Positions 43,676-55,000 of a stretch of 64,000 nt of DNA are shown here, one piece after another. The first letter of the stretch is position 1, and each line of letters opens with the position of its first letter. The notes below the pieces were generated by a model, which made no database searches, was not told the origin of the DNA, and saw only the letters and a list, made by a program, of their open reading frames with translations. Position numbers and translations under genes: made by a program. Source of the stretch: Rhizomys pruinosus (lineage: Eukaryota > Chordata > Mammalia > Rodentia > Spalacidae); the NCBI GenBank assembly GCA_009823505.1, contig VZQC01010425.1, forward strand, positions 161,509-225,508, given 5' to 3'.

Positions 43676-43830
43676 TTTTTTTTTTTTTTTTGAGGTAGGG
43701 TCTCCCTGTAGCCCCAGCTGTCCTGGAATTCACTCTGTAGACTAGGCTGGCCTTGAATTCACAGAGATCTACCTGCACTTGCTTCTCCCTCCCGAGTGCT
43801 AGGATTAAAGTCATTCTCCACCATGCCTGG
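43676..43830 (-). mobile_element. B1 SINE
   Basis: Antisense, full length. Confidence 0.93.
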
Positions 43831-43831
43831 T

Positions 43832-43934
43832 TTAAAGATGGTTCTTAGCCACCAAGTGGGTGCTGGGAATTGAACCCTGTTACTCTGCAACAGCACTTGG
43901 GGCTCGTAACTGCTGAGCCATCTCTACAGCCCCA
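43832..43934 (-). mobile_element. B2 promoter-half fragment
   Basis: Antisense; starts at aaagatggttcttagccacc and ends tctctacagcccc. Confidence 0.85.
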
Positions 43935-43948
43935 CCAATTCTATTCTT

Positions 43949-44106
43949 TTTTGTTGTTTTTGGATTTGTTTTTTTGAGACAGGGTCTCCCTGTAGCCCTA
44001 GCTGTCCTGGAATTCGTTCTGTAGACCAGGCTGGCCTTGAATTCACAAAGATCCACCTGCCTCTGCCAAGTGCTAGGATTAAAGGCGTGCACCACCACAC
44101 CGGGCT
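43949..44106 (-). mobile_element. B1 SINE
   Basis: Antisense, full length. Confidence 0.94.
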
Positions 44107-44179
44107 ACAGTTTCCTTATACAGTAAGACCTTTGATGGGATATATTTTAAGGGGGTTGGTGGAAGGTGGAAGGTTTATC

Positions 44180-44407
44180 TTTTTTTTTTTTTTAATTTTT
44201 TATGTGTATGAATTTACTGTCTGCATGTAGGTTGGTACACACATGTCGTGCAATGCCTCAGAGGTCAGAGGCATTGCACGTCCAGGTCGGAGTCCCCTGG
44301 AACTGGAATTAAAGACAGTTCTTAGCCGCCATGTGGGTGCTGGAAATGGAACCCCCTCTTGCAAGAGCAGTCGGTGCTCTTAATCACTGAGCCATCTCTC
44401 CGGCCCC
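44180..44407 (-). mobile_element. B2 SINE (short subfamily)
   Basis: Antisense with an internal inverted stutter (gcctcagaggtcagaggc, about 44256-44275). Confidence 0.93.
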
Positions 44408-44589
44408 AATTCTATTCTTAATAGAACAGGATAGATGTAACTGTTGCCAAAGACAAAATTTCCTATAGAGATTGTGTAAGCAGGCGGGAGCAGGCTAAAG
44501 CTGAGAGGACAGTTAATTACAGTGGCATTTACTTCACGAAACAAACTTGAACCAGTAGAATTTGGTTTAAATGAGACAGTTCATGTTAT

Positions 44590-45245
44590 ATTTCTGTTCT
44601 AGCTATTAATCATCTATCAGATGTTTAGCCAATATTCTCTCCCATTGTGTAGGCGGTCTCATCGCCTAGTTTACTACTCTTAGCTGTACAGAAGCCTTAG
44701 TTCAAGAGGTCCTATTTGTCTCTCTTTGACATCATTTCCTGAATGAGCAGGCTCCTGAAGGTTCTTCCCTACGTTATAGTTCTAACAGTTTCTGAGCTTC
44801 AAGTCTCACATTAAGGTTTAATTCATTTGAGTTCTATGCAAGGTGAGAAACGGATCTAGTTTGGTTTTTCTACATGTGGACATCCAATTTTCGTAGAACC
44901 AGTTCTTGAAGCTGTCTTTTCTCCAACCTTTATTTTTGGCATCTTTCTAAAAAATCAGGTGGCTGTAGTTGTGGACTCAAATGGGTTCTCTAAGGCCAGG
45001 CGTGGTGGTGCACCCCTTTAATCCCAGCACTTGGGAGGCAGAGGCAGGTGGACCTTTGTGAATTCAAGGCCACCCTGGTCTACAGAGTGAGTTCCAGGCA
45101 GCTGAGGCTACGGTTTTTTCTTTTTTTTTCCTTCCCAGTACCATGCTGGCTTAGTGCCTCTGGCTCTGATATATAATTTGAGTTAACATATGGTGATACC
45201 TCCAGCAGGATTTGTTTTGCTTAAGATTATTTTGGCTACTGACTT
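44590..45245 (-). mobile_element. L1 (LINE-1) ORF2-region fragment, split by a B1
   Basis: Antisense L1 sequence: tgtacagaagccttagttca, tacatgtggacatccaattt, aaaaatcaggtggctgtagt and, after an inserted B1, agtaccatgctgg and ggtgatacctccagcaggat. Many substitutions and no long open frame make it an old, dead copy. Confidence 0.85.
44995..45113 (+). mobile_element. B1 SINE inside the L1 fragment
   Basis: Sense B1 truncated before its A tail. Confidence 0.92.
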
Positions 45246-45247
45246 TC

Positions 45248-45595
45248 GTGGAACCCTTCCCAATACTGACCCAGGTGGAGCCTCTCCCAATACTGACCCA
45301 GGTGGAGCCTCTCTCAATACTGACCCAAGTGGAGCCCCTCTCAATACTGACACAGGAGGAGCCACTCCCAATACAGACCCATGTGGAGCCCCTCCCAATA
45401 CTGACTCAGGTGGAGCCCCTCCCAATACTGACCCAGGTGGAGCCCCTCCCAATACTGACCCAGGTGGAGCCTCTCTCAGTACTGACCCAGGTGGAGCCTC
45501 TCTCAATACTGACCCAGGTGGAGCCTCTCTCAATACTGACCCAGGTGGAGCCCCTCCCAATACTGACCCAGGTGGATACTCTCAATACTGACCCA
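45248..45595. repeat. 27-bp minisatellite, about 13 copies
   Basis: The unit is ggtggagcccctcccaatac followed by tgaccca. As 27 is a multiple of three, long frames stay open on both strands (Gly-Gly-Ala-Pro-Pro-Asn-Thr-Asp-Pro on plus), but these are repeat artefacts. It starts at the end of the L1 fragment. Confidence 0.97.
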
Positions 45596-46039
45596 GTAAG
45601 CTACTCATAGATAAACCTTCATCCAGAGGTAGATGTCATTAGGGTGTAGCCAACTCGGACATATCTTTTATTCTCAAAAAATCCCCACCTCAGAAAGGTG
45701 GGGAGTCAGCTTTAAGCACCAATAATTGTGTCCTGGATCCTGCTAAACCAAATGTGCACAAAAATCCTGAGGTCTCCTCTCACTTTGATATGCAGGCTGT
45801 CAGTTGATACAGCACTGGAGCACGATGAAGGGACGTCTCCTTTGAACCATCATACTAGGCACCATGAAGGCTTTGCAAAATGCAAGCAATGGAACCATTT
45901 GTCCAATTCTAGTCTTCACTACTGCTTTACTGGTTGACACCCAGGCTTAGGGCATTAGTTTTTGACTCACAATCTACCCTTTATTTAAACTACATCTATG
46001 GGAGAAATGGAGACTTGGGTGATTTTCTCATTAAGTGGG
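45596..46039. other. Intergenic between two minisatellites
   Basis: Unidentified sequence with a small hairpin (ccccacct, cagaa, aggtgggg near 45684-45706). No gene seen. Confidence 0.45.
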
Positions 46040-47650
46040 AAAGAGAGGTGTAGTGTAGGGGGTCAAGGAATGGAGGGTCGCACTGTCATATATTAGAGAA
46101 GGTCCAGTATGGGGGTCGAGGCCTGGAGGGTCCCACTGTCATACATTAGAGAAGGTCTAGTGTGGGGGTCAAGGCCTGGAGGGTCCACTGTCATATATTA
46201 GAGAAGGTCTAGTGTGGGGGTCGAGGCCTGGAGGGTCCACTGTCATATATCAGAGAAGGTCTACTGTGGGGGTCGAGGCCTGGAGGGTCCCACTGTCATA
46301 TATCAGAGAAGGTCTACTGTGGGGGTCGAGGCCTGGAGGGTCCACTGTCATATATCAGAGAAGGTCTAGTGTGGGGGTCGAGGCCTGGAGGGTCCACTGT
46401 CATATATCAGAGAAGGTCTAGTGTGGGGGTCGAGGCCTGGAGGGTCCACTGTCATATATCAGAGAAGGTCTAGTGTGGGGGTCGAGGCCTGGAGGGTCCA
46501 CTGTCATATATCAGAGAAGGTCTAGTGTGGGGGTCGAGGCCTGGAGGGTCCACTGTCATATATCAGAGAAGGTCTAGTGTGGGGGTCGAGGCCTGGAGGG
46601 TCCACTGTCATATATCAGAGAAGGTCTAGTGTGGGGGTCGAGGCCTGGAGGGTCCACTGTCATATATCAGAGAAGGTCTAGTGTGGGGGTCGAGGCCTGG
46701 AGGGTCCACTGTCATATATCAGAGAAGGTCTAGTGTGGGGGTCGAGGCCTGGAGGGTCCACTGTCATATATCAGAGAAGGTCTAGTGTGGGGGTCGAGGC
46801 CTGGAGGGTCCACTGTCATATATCAGAGAAGGTCTAGTGTGGGGGTCGAGGCCTGGAGGGTCCACTGTCATATATCAGAGAAGGTCTAGTGTGGGGGTCG
46901 AGGCCTGGAGGGTCCACTGTCATATATCAGAGAAGGTCTAGTGTGGGGGTCGAGGCCTGGAGGGTCCACTGTCATATATCAGAGAAGGTCTAGTGTGGGG
47001 GTCGAGGCCTGGAGGGTCCACTGTCATATATCAGAGAAGGTCTAGTGTGGGGGTCGAGGCCTGGAGGGTCCACTGTCATATATCAGAGAAGGTCTAGTGT
47101 GGGGGTCGAGGCCTGGAGGGTCCACTGTCATATATTAGAGAAGGTCTAGTGTGGGGGTCGAGGCCTGGAGGGTCCACTGTCATATATTAGAGAAGGTCTA
47201 GTGTGGGGGTCGAGGCCTGGAGGGTCCACTGTCATATATTAGAGGTCTACTGTGGGGGTTGTGGCCTGGAGGGTCCACTGTCATATATTAGAGAAGGTCT
47301 AATGTGGGGTCCATGGCCTGGAGGGTCCCTGTGTCATATATTAGAGGTCTAGTGTGGGGGTCGAGGCCTTCAGGGTCCCACTGTCATATATTAGAGAAGG
47401 TCTAGTGTGGGGTCTGTGGCCTGGAGGGTCCCACTGTCCTAAATTAGAGAAAGTCTAGTGTAGTGGCCGTGTACTGGAGGGTCCCACTGTCATAGAGAAG
47501 GTCTAGTGTGTGGGTCGTGGCCTGGAGGGTCCCACTGTCATACATTAGAGAAGGTCTATTGTAATGGCGAGTTCTCGAGTGTCCCACTGATACATATTAG
47601 AGAAGTTCTATTGTAGGGGTTGAGGCCTTGAGTTTCCCACTGTCATATTT
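46040..47650. repeat. 52-bp minisatellite, about 31 copies
   Basis: The unit runs ggtctagtgtgggggtcgag, gcctggagggtccactgtca, tatatcagagaa. The central copies (about 46330-47120) are nearly identical. Edge copies carry tattag for tatcag, an extra C in gggtcccactg, and deletions. One strand is strongly G-rich. Confidence 0.98.
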
Positions 47651-48625
47651 TTCAACTGCATGTTTTTGACAGGAATTAGCTAGACAGAGGCTAACTTGCT
47701 TAGGCCCCAAGGCCCAAGCTAGTAGCTAGTTGGGCTTTGGTCCCTTTTGTCCAAAGTTTACCCCCAGGCTCTGTACACTGTGGCCTACTAGGATGCCTCA
47801 TAATATACAGCACTGGCTAGTGATTCTGAAAGCACCAAGGAATACTGGCATCCCTGACTTGAACCTTGTGCAGATCCAGGGCGTCTTCCCATGGATCATG
47901 GAACCCAGGCAGGATGTCAGTTGGAGGGTCTGTTAACACCCACAGTACTGAACAGTGGGTGCAGCAAGAGAACACTGCCTGCTCTAGAGAAGCTGGGTGC
48001 TGGGTGGAAACTTTCACATAGGTTATCATCACAAGTAACAGCAGTACTTACCACAACGCCCCACTTCAGCACCACAGCTTAAGAGACACCGGGAGAGCCA
48101 GGCCATGGGTTGTCTGTGTCCCTCCTAGCCCACTCCCCCAGTATCCAGCTTGGGATCCACACAAACACACTTGGTAGGGTTGTCGAGAGGCTGAGGTTCC
48201 TGGCCAGACTGAAGAAGGGGCCTTGAGAAAGCATGGCTGCTGCCTAGCAACTGCCTCAGAAGTGCCCCTGGCTGTTAAGGGTCAGAGCGACCCTCAAGAG
48301 CTATGCTAGTGCCAATTACCTAGTTGTAAGTATTTCTTGTGTAGGGTCCCCTGAGCTTTTGTCCAAAGCAGTTGGGCGTAATGCATATTGGAAACAACAA
48401 CAACAACAACAACAACAGAAAGGACTGCATCAAAGAACTGACTGAAACAGTGAACTTCTGCTCAAAACAGTCAACTTCCTCATGGAGAATATTGAGAAAG
48501 ACTGAGAAAGAGATGAAAAGCATGTTTGGCAGAATGCATGAGCTCTGGCGGGGTGGGGGAATGGGCGGGAACACGGGTCTAGATTTGTTAAAAAAATAAA
48601 AATAAATTTATGTGAAAAAAAAAAA
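47651..48625. other. Unidentified intergenic sequence with A-rich end
   Basis: Unique apart from an (AAC)n run at about 48394-48417 and an A/T-rich end at 48590-48626 that looks like a retrotransposon tail on the plus strand. No L1 or LTR family was recognised and no gene is supported. Confidence 0.45.
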
Positions 48626-48818
48626 AGAGCTAACATCCATTGTTAAAACAGTTCATGAGTATGTCCATGTCCCAAAGAAACTCCACATTTTTGGAGGATG
48701 GAGCTAGAGGACAGTCAGAAAGGCCCTCTCCTGGAAGTTAAGTAGGTGTGTTTCACCTAACAAGAACAAAAAGACTTCCCATGTCAGTGGGCACAGCCAA
48801 CTTCTCCCTAGCATGGAA

Positions 48819-48844
48819 AGAAAGAAAGGAAGAAAGAAGAAAGG
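48819..48844. repeat. (GAAA)n purine run
   Basis: Imperfect GAAA/GGAA units. Confidence 0.8.
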
Positions 48845-48965
48845 TGTGGAAGAGAATTTGAGGAAAAGTGAGAGTTGCTGGCTGATTCTCCTGAGGCAGT
48901 AGAGCAAGTCAAGGGCACTTATGGAGTGCCAAGATTATAGTGTGTCTTGGTGAGGCTAAAAGCTT

Positions 48966-49168
48966 TTGGGGACTCAGCAGGTCAGAGCACTAGTTGCTCT
49001 TGCAGAAGACCCAGGTTCAAATCCCACACCCATATGGTAGCTAACAACTATCCATAACTCCAGATCCAGGGGAATCCAATGCCCTCTTCTGGCACCCACA
49101 AGTACTGCATGACATGGGTTCAATTACATACATGCACGCAATACACTCATACACGTTTTAAAAAAAAA
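48966..49168 (+). mobile_element. B3 SINE
   Basis: Sense, diverged, with tcatacacgttttaaaaaaa at its end. Confidence 0.85.
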
Positions 49169-49173
49169 GTCTT

Positions 49174-49418
49174 GGGGCTGGAGAGATAGCCTAGCGGTTA
49201 ACAGCACCGACTGCTCTTGCAGAGGACCGGGGTTCGATCCCCAGTGCCCACATGGTGGCTGAGAACCGGCTGTAACTCCAATTCCAGAACTCCAGTTCCA
49301 GGGGAATCCGACGCCCTCTTCTGACCTCCGCAGCATTGCACAACACGGGTGCACAAACCTACATGCAGACAGTACATTCGTACACATAAAAAAATAAATA
49401 AAATTAAAAAAAAAAAAG
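49174..49418 (+). mobile_element. B2 SINE
   Basis: Sense, full length, inserted at the tail of the preceding B3 (aaaaaaagtct repeated at about 49161 and 49410). Confidence 0.95.
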
Positions 49419-49744
49419 TCTCCTGGGAGGCCCTGTGTATTTGGGCCATTGGGGCTAAAATAGGGTTGGAGTCCCAGTCAGTAAGCTGGAACTTGGCCCC
49501 CAGGCACGTTTCTTTGGAGTTATATTCTCTCTGGACTGCAGCCCTGAGGGGGGCATGCTCCCTGCTTCTGGGGGCTGGGAGCCCCATCTATTGCTCTAAT
49601 GTCCTCAGCAACCAGACCCTTCCACACCCAGAGTTACTGTGGAGAGTAGTTCTTTCCTGGAAGCCACATGGACAAGGAATTGTGCTGCGGCCTCATGTTA
49701 AGGAGTGTAAGTTAGTTTAGGGATCCAAAACCAGATTTCTTTTT

Positions 49745-49852
49745 CCCAGACAGGGTCTCCCTGTAGCCCCAGCTGGCCTTGAACTCACAGAGATCTGCCT
49801 GCCTCTGCCTCCTGAGTGCTAGGATTAAAGGCGTGCGCCACCATGCTGGGGC
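49745..49852 (-). mobile_element. B1 SINE with internal deletion
   Basis: Antisense; the tggaactcactctgtagacc segment is missing. Confidence 0.88.
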
Positions 49853-49907
49853 AACAGCTGTATTTTTACAAAGCCCTCCTCTCCTCCCACCTCATCCCTA
49901 GGTCTTC

Positions 49908-50018
49908 TGAGGAAGGGCTTCACTGTGTACCTTGGCTGGCCTGGAACTCACAGGCTAGCCTCAAACTTGCAGCAACCCTCCCATCTGTGTCTCTCGGGCG
50001 TGCATCATCCCGCCCTGC
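49908..50018 (-). mobile_element. Old B1-like SINE
   Basis: Antisense remnant with tggctggcctggaactcaca. Confidence 0.6.
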
Positions 50019-50590
50019 CATGAGGTCCATGCTGTCCCTCAAGTCCAAGAAAATTGTACTAGGATTTTAGGGCAGGGTGTGACAGAAACCCAGTTCAAAG
50101 GACTAAGTAAAAGGGGTAACCTAGTGACAGGCTGCCCACAGATGTCACGAGCTGCATGACAGACCCACCTGAGGCTGCACTAAAGATGAGGGACCCAGAG
50201 CCCGGAAGACAGCCAGGACAATCTACTTCTTCCCTTTGGTCCTCCCCCAACTTGTCGTAGTCTTCAAGGCTTCCCTGGATGAATGGAGGAAGGATGGGGC
50301 CAGCTGAGTGTACAGTGGCCACGTCACGGGTCACCAGCTCCAGGACAGAAGCCTGGCAAGAGCTGCTTGCTCAGGACTGGCTGGCCTTGGCTTGTTATCC
50401 AGAAAAGGGTGGACAGCACTGGGAGGTACTGGTGTCCTGTCACTGCCTCTGCTAGGCAGAAGTGGCCTTCACTTCTACACATCTCCATGTTCCTTCCCCA
50501 CAGAGCTGAGGGGAGGCGGCAGCTGCTCCAGGACAACTGAAGACCACAGTGTGCTAGCCGGGGTCTGCAGCCTTTTCACTTCTCAACTGC
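50019..50590. other. Intergenic, no gene recognised
   Basis: Several overlapping open frames up to 146 codons, one running into a B1; none shows family similarity. Confidence 0.5.
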
Positions 50591-50591
50591 T

Positions 50592-50712
50592 TTTTTTTCT
50601 TTTTTTTGAGACAGGGTCTCCAGCTGTCCTGGAACTCACTCTGTATACCAGGCTGGCCTTGAACTCACAGAGATCCGCCTGCCTCTGCCTCCCAAGTGCT
50701 AGGATTAAAGGT
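50592..50712 (-). mobile_element. B1 SINE, shortened
   Basis: Antisense; lacks the family 5' end and the gtagcccc box. Confidence 0.9.
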
Positions 50713-51115
50713 CCAGCTTCAACTGCTCTTTCTGGAATTAGGGGTTGAGTTTGGGGTGAAGTTCCCATAGGCAAGCTAAAACCTTTGTTGTCTGTGCCCA
50801 GAGAAAGGGCTGAATGCACCCAGCTTCCTGTCCTCCTGTGTGTGAGTACTGACAAGCAGAGAGGTAACCTCTGCCCCCCAAAGTTTTCTCCAGGAAACTG
50901 AAACCTTATTTCAGACATCAAATCATTTCCCTTAAATGTATGTTCTAGTTATCTGAATGTTTTTCAAGTTTAGCTATTTCAATGATTTGAATGTCTCCCA
51001 TGGGTTCCAAGTATTTGGACATTTTGTCCCCAGTTGGTGGCACTGTTTTGGGAGATTTTCTTGCTGGATTTCTTGTCTCTTGTTCTCGTGACTGCTTGAA
51101 AATGTGATTTTTGAG

Positions 51116-51265
51116 CCAACAGTGGTGGCACATGCTTTTAATCCTAGCACTTGGGAGGCAGAGGCAGGCAGATCTTTGTGAGTTCAAGGCCAGCCTGGTC
51201 TACAGAGCGAGTTCCAGGACAGCTGGGGCTACAGGGAGACCCTGTCTTGGAAAAAAAAAAAAGAA
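51116..51265 (+). mobile_element. B1 SINE
   Basis: Sense, full length with A tail. Confidence 0.95.
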
Positions 51266-51437
51266 AATTGATTCTGTTCTGCTCCCCTTCTGCCCGTGGG
51301 TTCCCCACCATTATGGACTCTTTCCCTTTGGAATGCTTTTAAGTGCCCTTGGTCATAGTGTCTTACCACAGGAACAGAAAAGGAACCACACAGATATGCT
51401 GCATTTACCAAACCATCTTCAAGCTCTGAGCAACAAC

Positions 51438-51585
51438 AAATTTTTTTTTTTTTTTTGTCTTTTTGAGACAGGGTCTCCCTGTAGTCCCAGCTGTCCTGGA
51501 ACTCACTCTGTAGACCAGGCTGGCCTTGAATTCACAAAGATCTGCCTGCCTCTGCCTCCCGAGTGCTAGGATTAAAGGCGTGCGA
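51438..51585 (-). mobile_element. B1 SINE, 5' end missing
   Basis: Antisense; ends at aaaggcgtgcg. Confidence 0.93.
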
Positions 51586-51864
51586 ACAAAATTTTAAAAG
51601 AATGCTCAGCAGATAGTGACAGTTCAGTGACAGTTTAGTGATTTTCACTAAAGTACTGAAAAAGAGGACCCTGTTTCTTCAGTTCCTCCATGTACTCTTC
51701 CACAGTAGTTTGCTCACATGATCCTATGTGCCTGGTCACTAGAACACACTACTGGGAGAGATCCCCCTAGGTAACCTTCCAAAGGAGAAGGGAAAGACAG
51801 CAGATGAAAACAACCTACAAAACACACAAGTCCCTCCCCTTAACACAGGTCTGTTTAAACAGCA

Positions 51865-51991
51865 TAGCATATTTATGATTTATTTATTTTTTACTAAGGC
51901 ACATGACGTATAGAAATACTGAGGTACAAAATGCATGAGATCTCTGAAATACTCATTGGAAAATGAAGGTGAATATCATCTTTCAGAACAT
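51865..51991 (-). other. DNAJC1: DNAJC1 3' UTR
   Basis: About 125 bases from the stop to a double AATAAA. The short length is an estimate from those signals; longer forms running into 51584-51864 cannot be excluded. Confidence 0.7.
51879..51888 (-). terminator. DNAJC1: DNAJC1 tandem poly(A) signals
   Basis: Read on the minus strand, AATAAATAAA gives two overlapping AATAAA hexamers (TTTATT at 51879-51884 and 51883-51888). They lie about 105 bases after the stop. Confidence 0.75.
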
Positions 51992-52060
51992 TCAGCTTTT
52001 AGCTTGTTTTTTCTTTTGGACCAGTTCAACCAGCAACTTGTACCTAGCAATACAGTCTTC
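51992..52060 (-). CDS. DNAJC1: DNAJC1 terminal coding exon
   Basis: Acceptor ttcctacag precedes 52060 on the minus strand. Twenty-two codons, EDCIARYKLLVELVQKKKQ then AKS, complete the third helix of SANT2 and end in TGA at 51992-51994. The Lys-rich C terminus matches mammalian DNAJC1. Confidence 0.96.
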   Translation of the reverse strand, partial: EDCIARYKLLVELVQKKKQAKS

Positions 52061-55000
52061 CTGTAGGAAGAAAGAGAGATGACAACAGTTATTTCATGGT
52101 TATTTCCGTTCCCCAGTGTGCTGGCTAGTGGCAATACTAACGAGGAAGCGGTTCATTCATTTCCCTGTCCAGAATCTTCTGGAATGTCCTGGACAAGCCC
52201 AGCTGAGCCCAGGCAGATCTGGTTAGAGAAGGCCAGCTGCAAGGCCAGCACTGGCTGAGGGGCCCAAAGTCATTACGACAGTGCTGGCTCTCAGCTTGCA
52301 ACGCTCCTATCCTGTCAGCTCCACGTCTCATCACCCCTCAGAGAAACCAAGAGACCTGAGGCCATAATGCTTTTCCCTTTGGATCTGCAGGACCTTCCTT
52401 TGTGGGCCAAGGCATTCCTGCTTGCTACCACTATGGAGGGTGGGGAAGTCTCCCTGTTCCTACCAGCACGGAGGGTGGGAAGTCTCCCTGTTCCTACCAG
52501 CATGGAGGGTGGGAAGTCTCCCTGTTCCTACCAGCATGGAGGGTGGGAAGTCTCCCTGTTCCTACCAGCATGGAGGGTGGGAAGTCTCCCTGTTCCTACC
52601 AGCATGGAGGGTGGGAAGTCTCCCTGTTCCTACCAGTACGGAGGGTGGGTGGGAAGTCTCCCTGTTCCTATCAGTACGGAGGGTGGGAAGTCTTCCTCTT
52701 GCTCTTGGCAGCCCCACTGCAGTCACCTGCATTGCCAGGGTGCAGAATGATGACCTTAGTCCCAAAGTGGGATTAAGGCACAGGCAGGATAAAGGTGGGG
52801 AGAGGGCTCGTTATTCTCAAATTGGCCTCTATGTCTTTTTTTTTTGGTCTTTTCGAGACAGGGTCTCCCTGTAGTCCCAGCTGTCCTGGAACTTTAGAGC
52901 ACAATCAGTTTCTGTTCAGACAGTACCAACCCCAGGGTGCTTTAAGCCTTTGTTAACTTGGAGTCTCAGGAGTTACTTCTGCTCTGGAGCAAGCACCCTA
53001 AGCAGGTTCCCAGACCAAGGCCTGGGTGCCCACTCTCCTGTGCAGCAGTGCCTCTCCTAGCTCACCCCAGACACCATTCACTTCAGCCTTAAAGGGATCA
53101 TCACAGAAGCATCTGTGGCCAGACTCTGCACACGTAACCTTCATAAGGACACTGTGGGTCCTGAGCTGAACAAGCAGATGGCAAACGTTCTCCTGACAGG
53201 ACCTGAATTCCTACCAAGGCAGGTGGCATGAAGCCACCGCAGCCAGTCTGGTAGTATAGGGTCAGCTGGATCCTACAGAACCTGTGTGGTATTTAGGCTG
53301 GATTAGGAAAAAGGAGATACCTATGAGCTCTTATGGTTGAAACTGAACAGTTTCCAATCCCCTTCTAGAGCTTTCTTTTTGAGCCAGGCTCAATTCATCA
53401 CACATGTAAATGCCTGTGTGACAGACATTAGAGAAATTCAGGGAAATAATTACTTCTGGCAAACCAGTTGGAGAAGCTGGGAGAAGCTGTACTTCCCAAG
53501 CAGATCAGCTGCTAATGGTTTATTTTTCTCCCCAGGACCTCTCAATTTCATCATTTTTTTTTTCAATTTCATCATTTTAAAGGAGGTGACAGATAACTAG
53601 ACCTGTGCTCTCAGGGACATGCATGGCCACAAGCTAGATTTTCCAACATAAAATTTCAATTAAAAAAAAAAAAGAATGTAAATGAGCATCAGTGTGCCCA
53701 GAGGCTATTGCTGGTAAGTGCAGAGGTTGCTGGAGATGGGCTCCTCTGATTTCTCTGTTCCTTGCTGCCTCATACTCTTCCCAGCAAGGGAAGAAACTGT
53801 GGTGAGGAAAAGGCTGGATTGGAAAGCTCACACCCAGGAGCTCCAAGTTGTCAAATGACAAGGGAAGGGAATCCTGCTTGCGTCAGGCTGGCTCTTACCA
53901 GGATACCCTCCTCTTATTTCGTCTTGTATTTGAGAATGTATTAGCAGGTTTTCTAGAGCTGTGGATGAGACCATTGATTATAAAACAGCTAGCTTCCCAA
54001 GATAAGTCAAGTCCTCAGGGTCAGTGGTGGGCCACACAACCATCCTGCGTCTGGGTGGTGAGCTACCACCATGACATCTGGGTTCGATCCAGTGCCTCCG
54101 CTGCAGAAGCAAGACTTATCCTGGCCGTGGTAGATTGACTTGGGACACCTCTTGCCAGCACTATGCTTCTTTCAGACTATCCTTTCTAAGTAGAGCAAAT
54201 TTTCCAGGAGGCTGCCAGGGTTCAATGGAAAACATTGAAGTTTTCCAACATCAGTCAGTCAGTCAGTCAGTCAGTCAGTCAGTCAGTCAGTCAGTGTGTG
54301 TGTGTGTGTGTGCCTGTTGTCACAGCACACGTGGGGTTAGAGGACAACTTGAGAAAGTAGAAGACAAATGGAAACACTAGCATGCAGTTAGTGAGGCTTA
54401 GAGGAGGAAGCAGGACCAGTGCACAGCCTTGCTACCCACCTTACTCTTAAATGGGACACATTTGGCTATTTTGTCCCAGCGGTCAGAGGCGCCTTTAGGG
54501 TACTGTTGCAATGCCAATTCTAGAAGTTTCTGCTGGTTCTGAGTCCATGCCTCTTCTGCAGCATGGGTTCTCTCTCTTTTCTGGCTCTCTTCATCGCTGG
54601 ATTCATTTTGTTCTGATATATCAAAGTCTTTCTGCCTCTTTCCTCTAAGCTTCTCCTCTGGCTCCACCTTGATTCCTCCCTCAGGCAGCCTGGCTGGCTT
54701 CCGCCTCCGAGGCCTAGCTTCTGAGGCCACTGCCTCCCCTTCAGTGGCCTCTGCTTCCTCATCCTCCATGGCGCCTGCTGAGTCTTCCCTCTGGGTAATG
54801 ATGTTATCTGGCAAGGCAGAGCCCAACTTGATAGTCCTGGAATTCTGAACTGTGGACTTGAGTTCTAAGAGCCTGACCATTCCTAGGAAAGGACCATAGT
54901 GCACAAGAAAAAGGATGGTGAGTCAGGTGACAGTGACACAGAAACTGCTATGCACCCATCAGGCAGTGTACAAGGCATTTGCACACATTATTTGATTTAC

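Noticed and set aside
44590..45245. Live LINE-1 or viral reverse transcriptase gene
   Set aside because: Only a short, diverged ORF2-derived stretch with no open frame and an inserted B1.
45190..45610. Repeat proteins of 125-133 residues
   Set aside because: Frames stay open only because the 27-bp unit is a multiple of three; they exist on both strands.
46040..47650. CRISPR-like array
   Set aside because: Units are directly adjacent 52-bp repeats with no unique spacers, in an animal genome; it is a minisatellite.
47651..48625. LTR retrovirus or L1 5' region next to the 52-bp array
   Set aside because: No LTR ends, primer-binding site, gag/pol motif or L1 monomer could be recognised.
52367..52874. 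Three overlapping frames of 124-150 codons
   Set aside because: They rotate through the same 34-bp minisatellite; an artefact.
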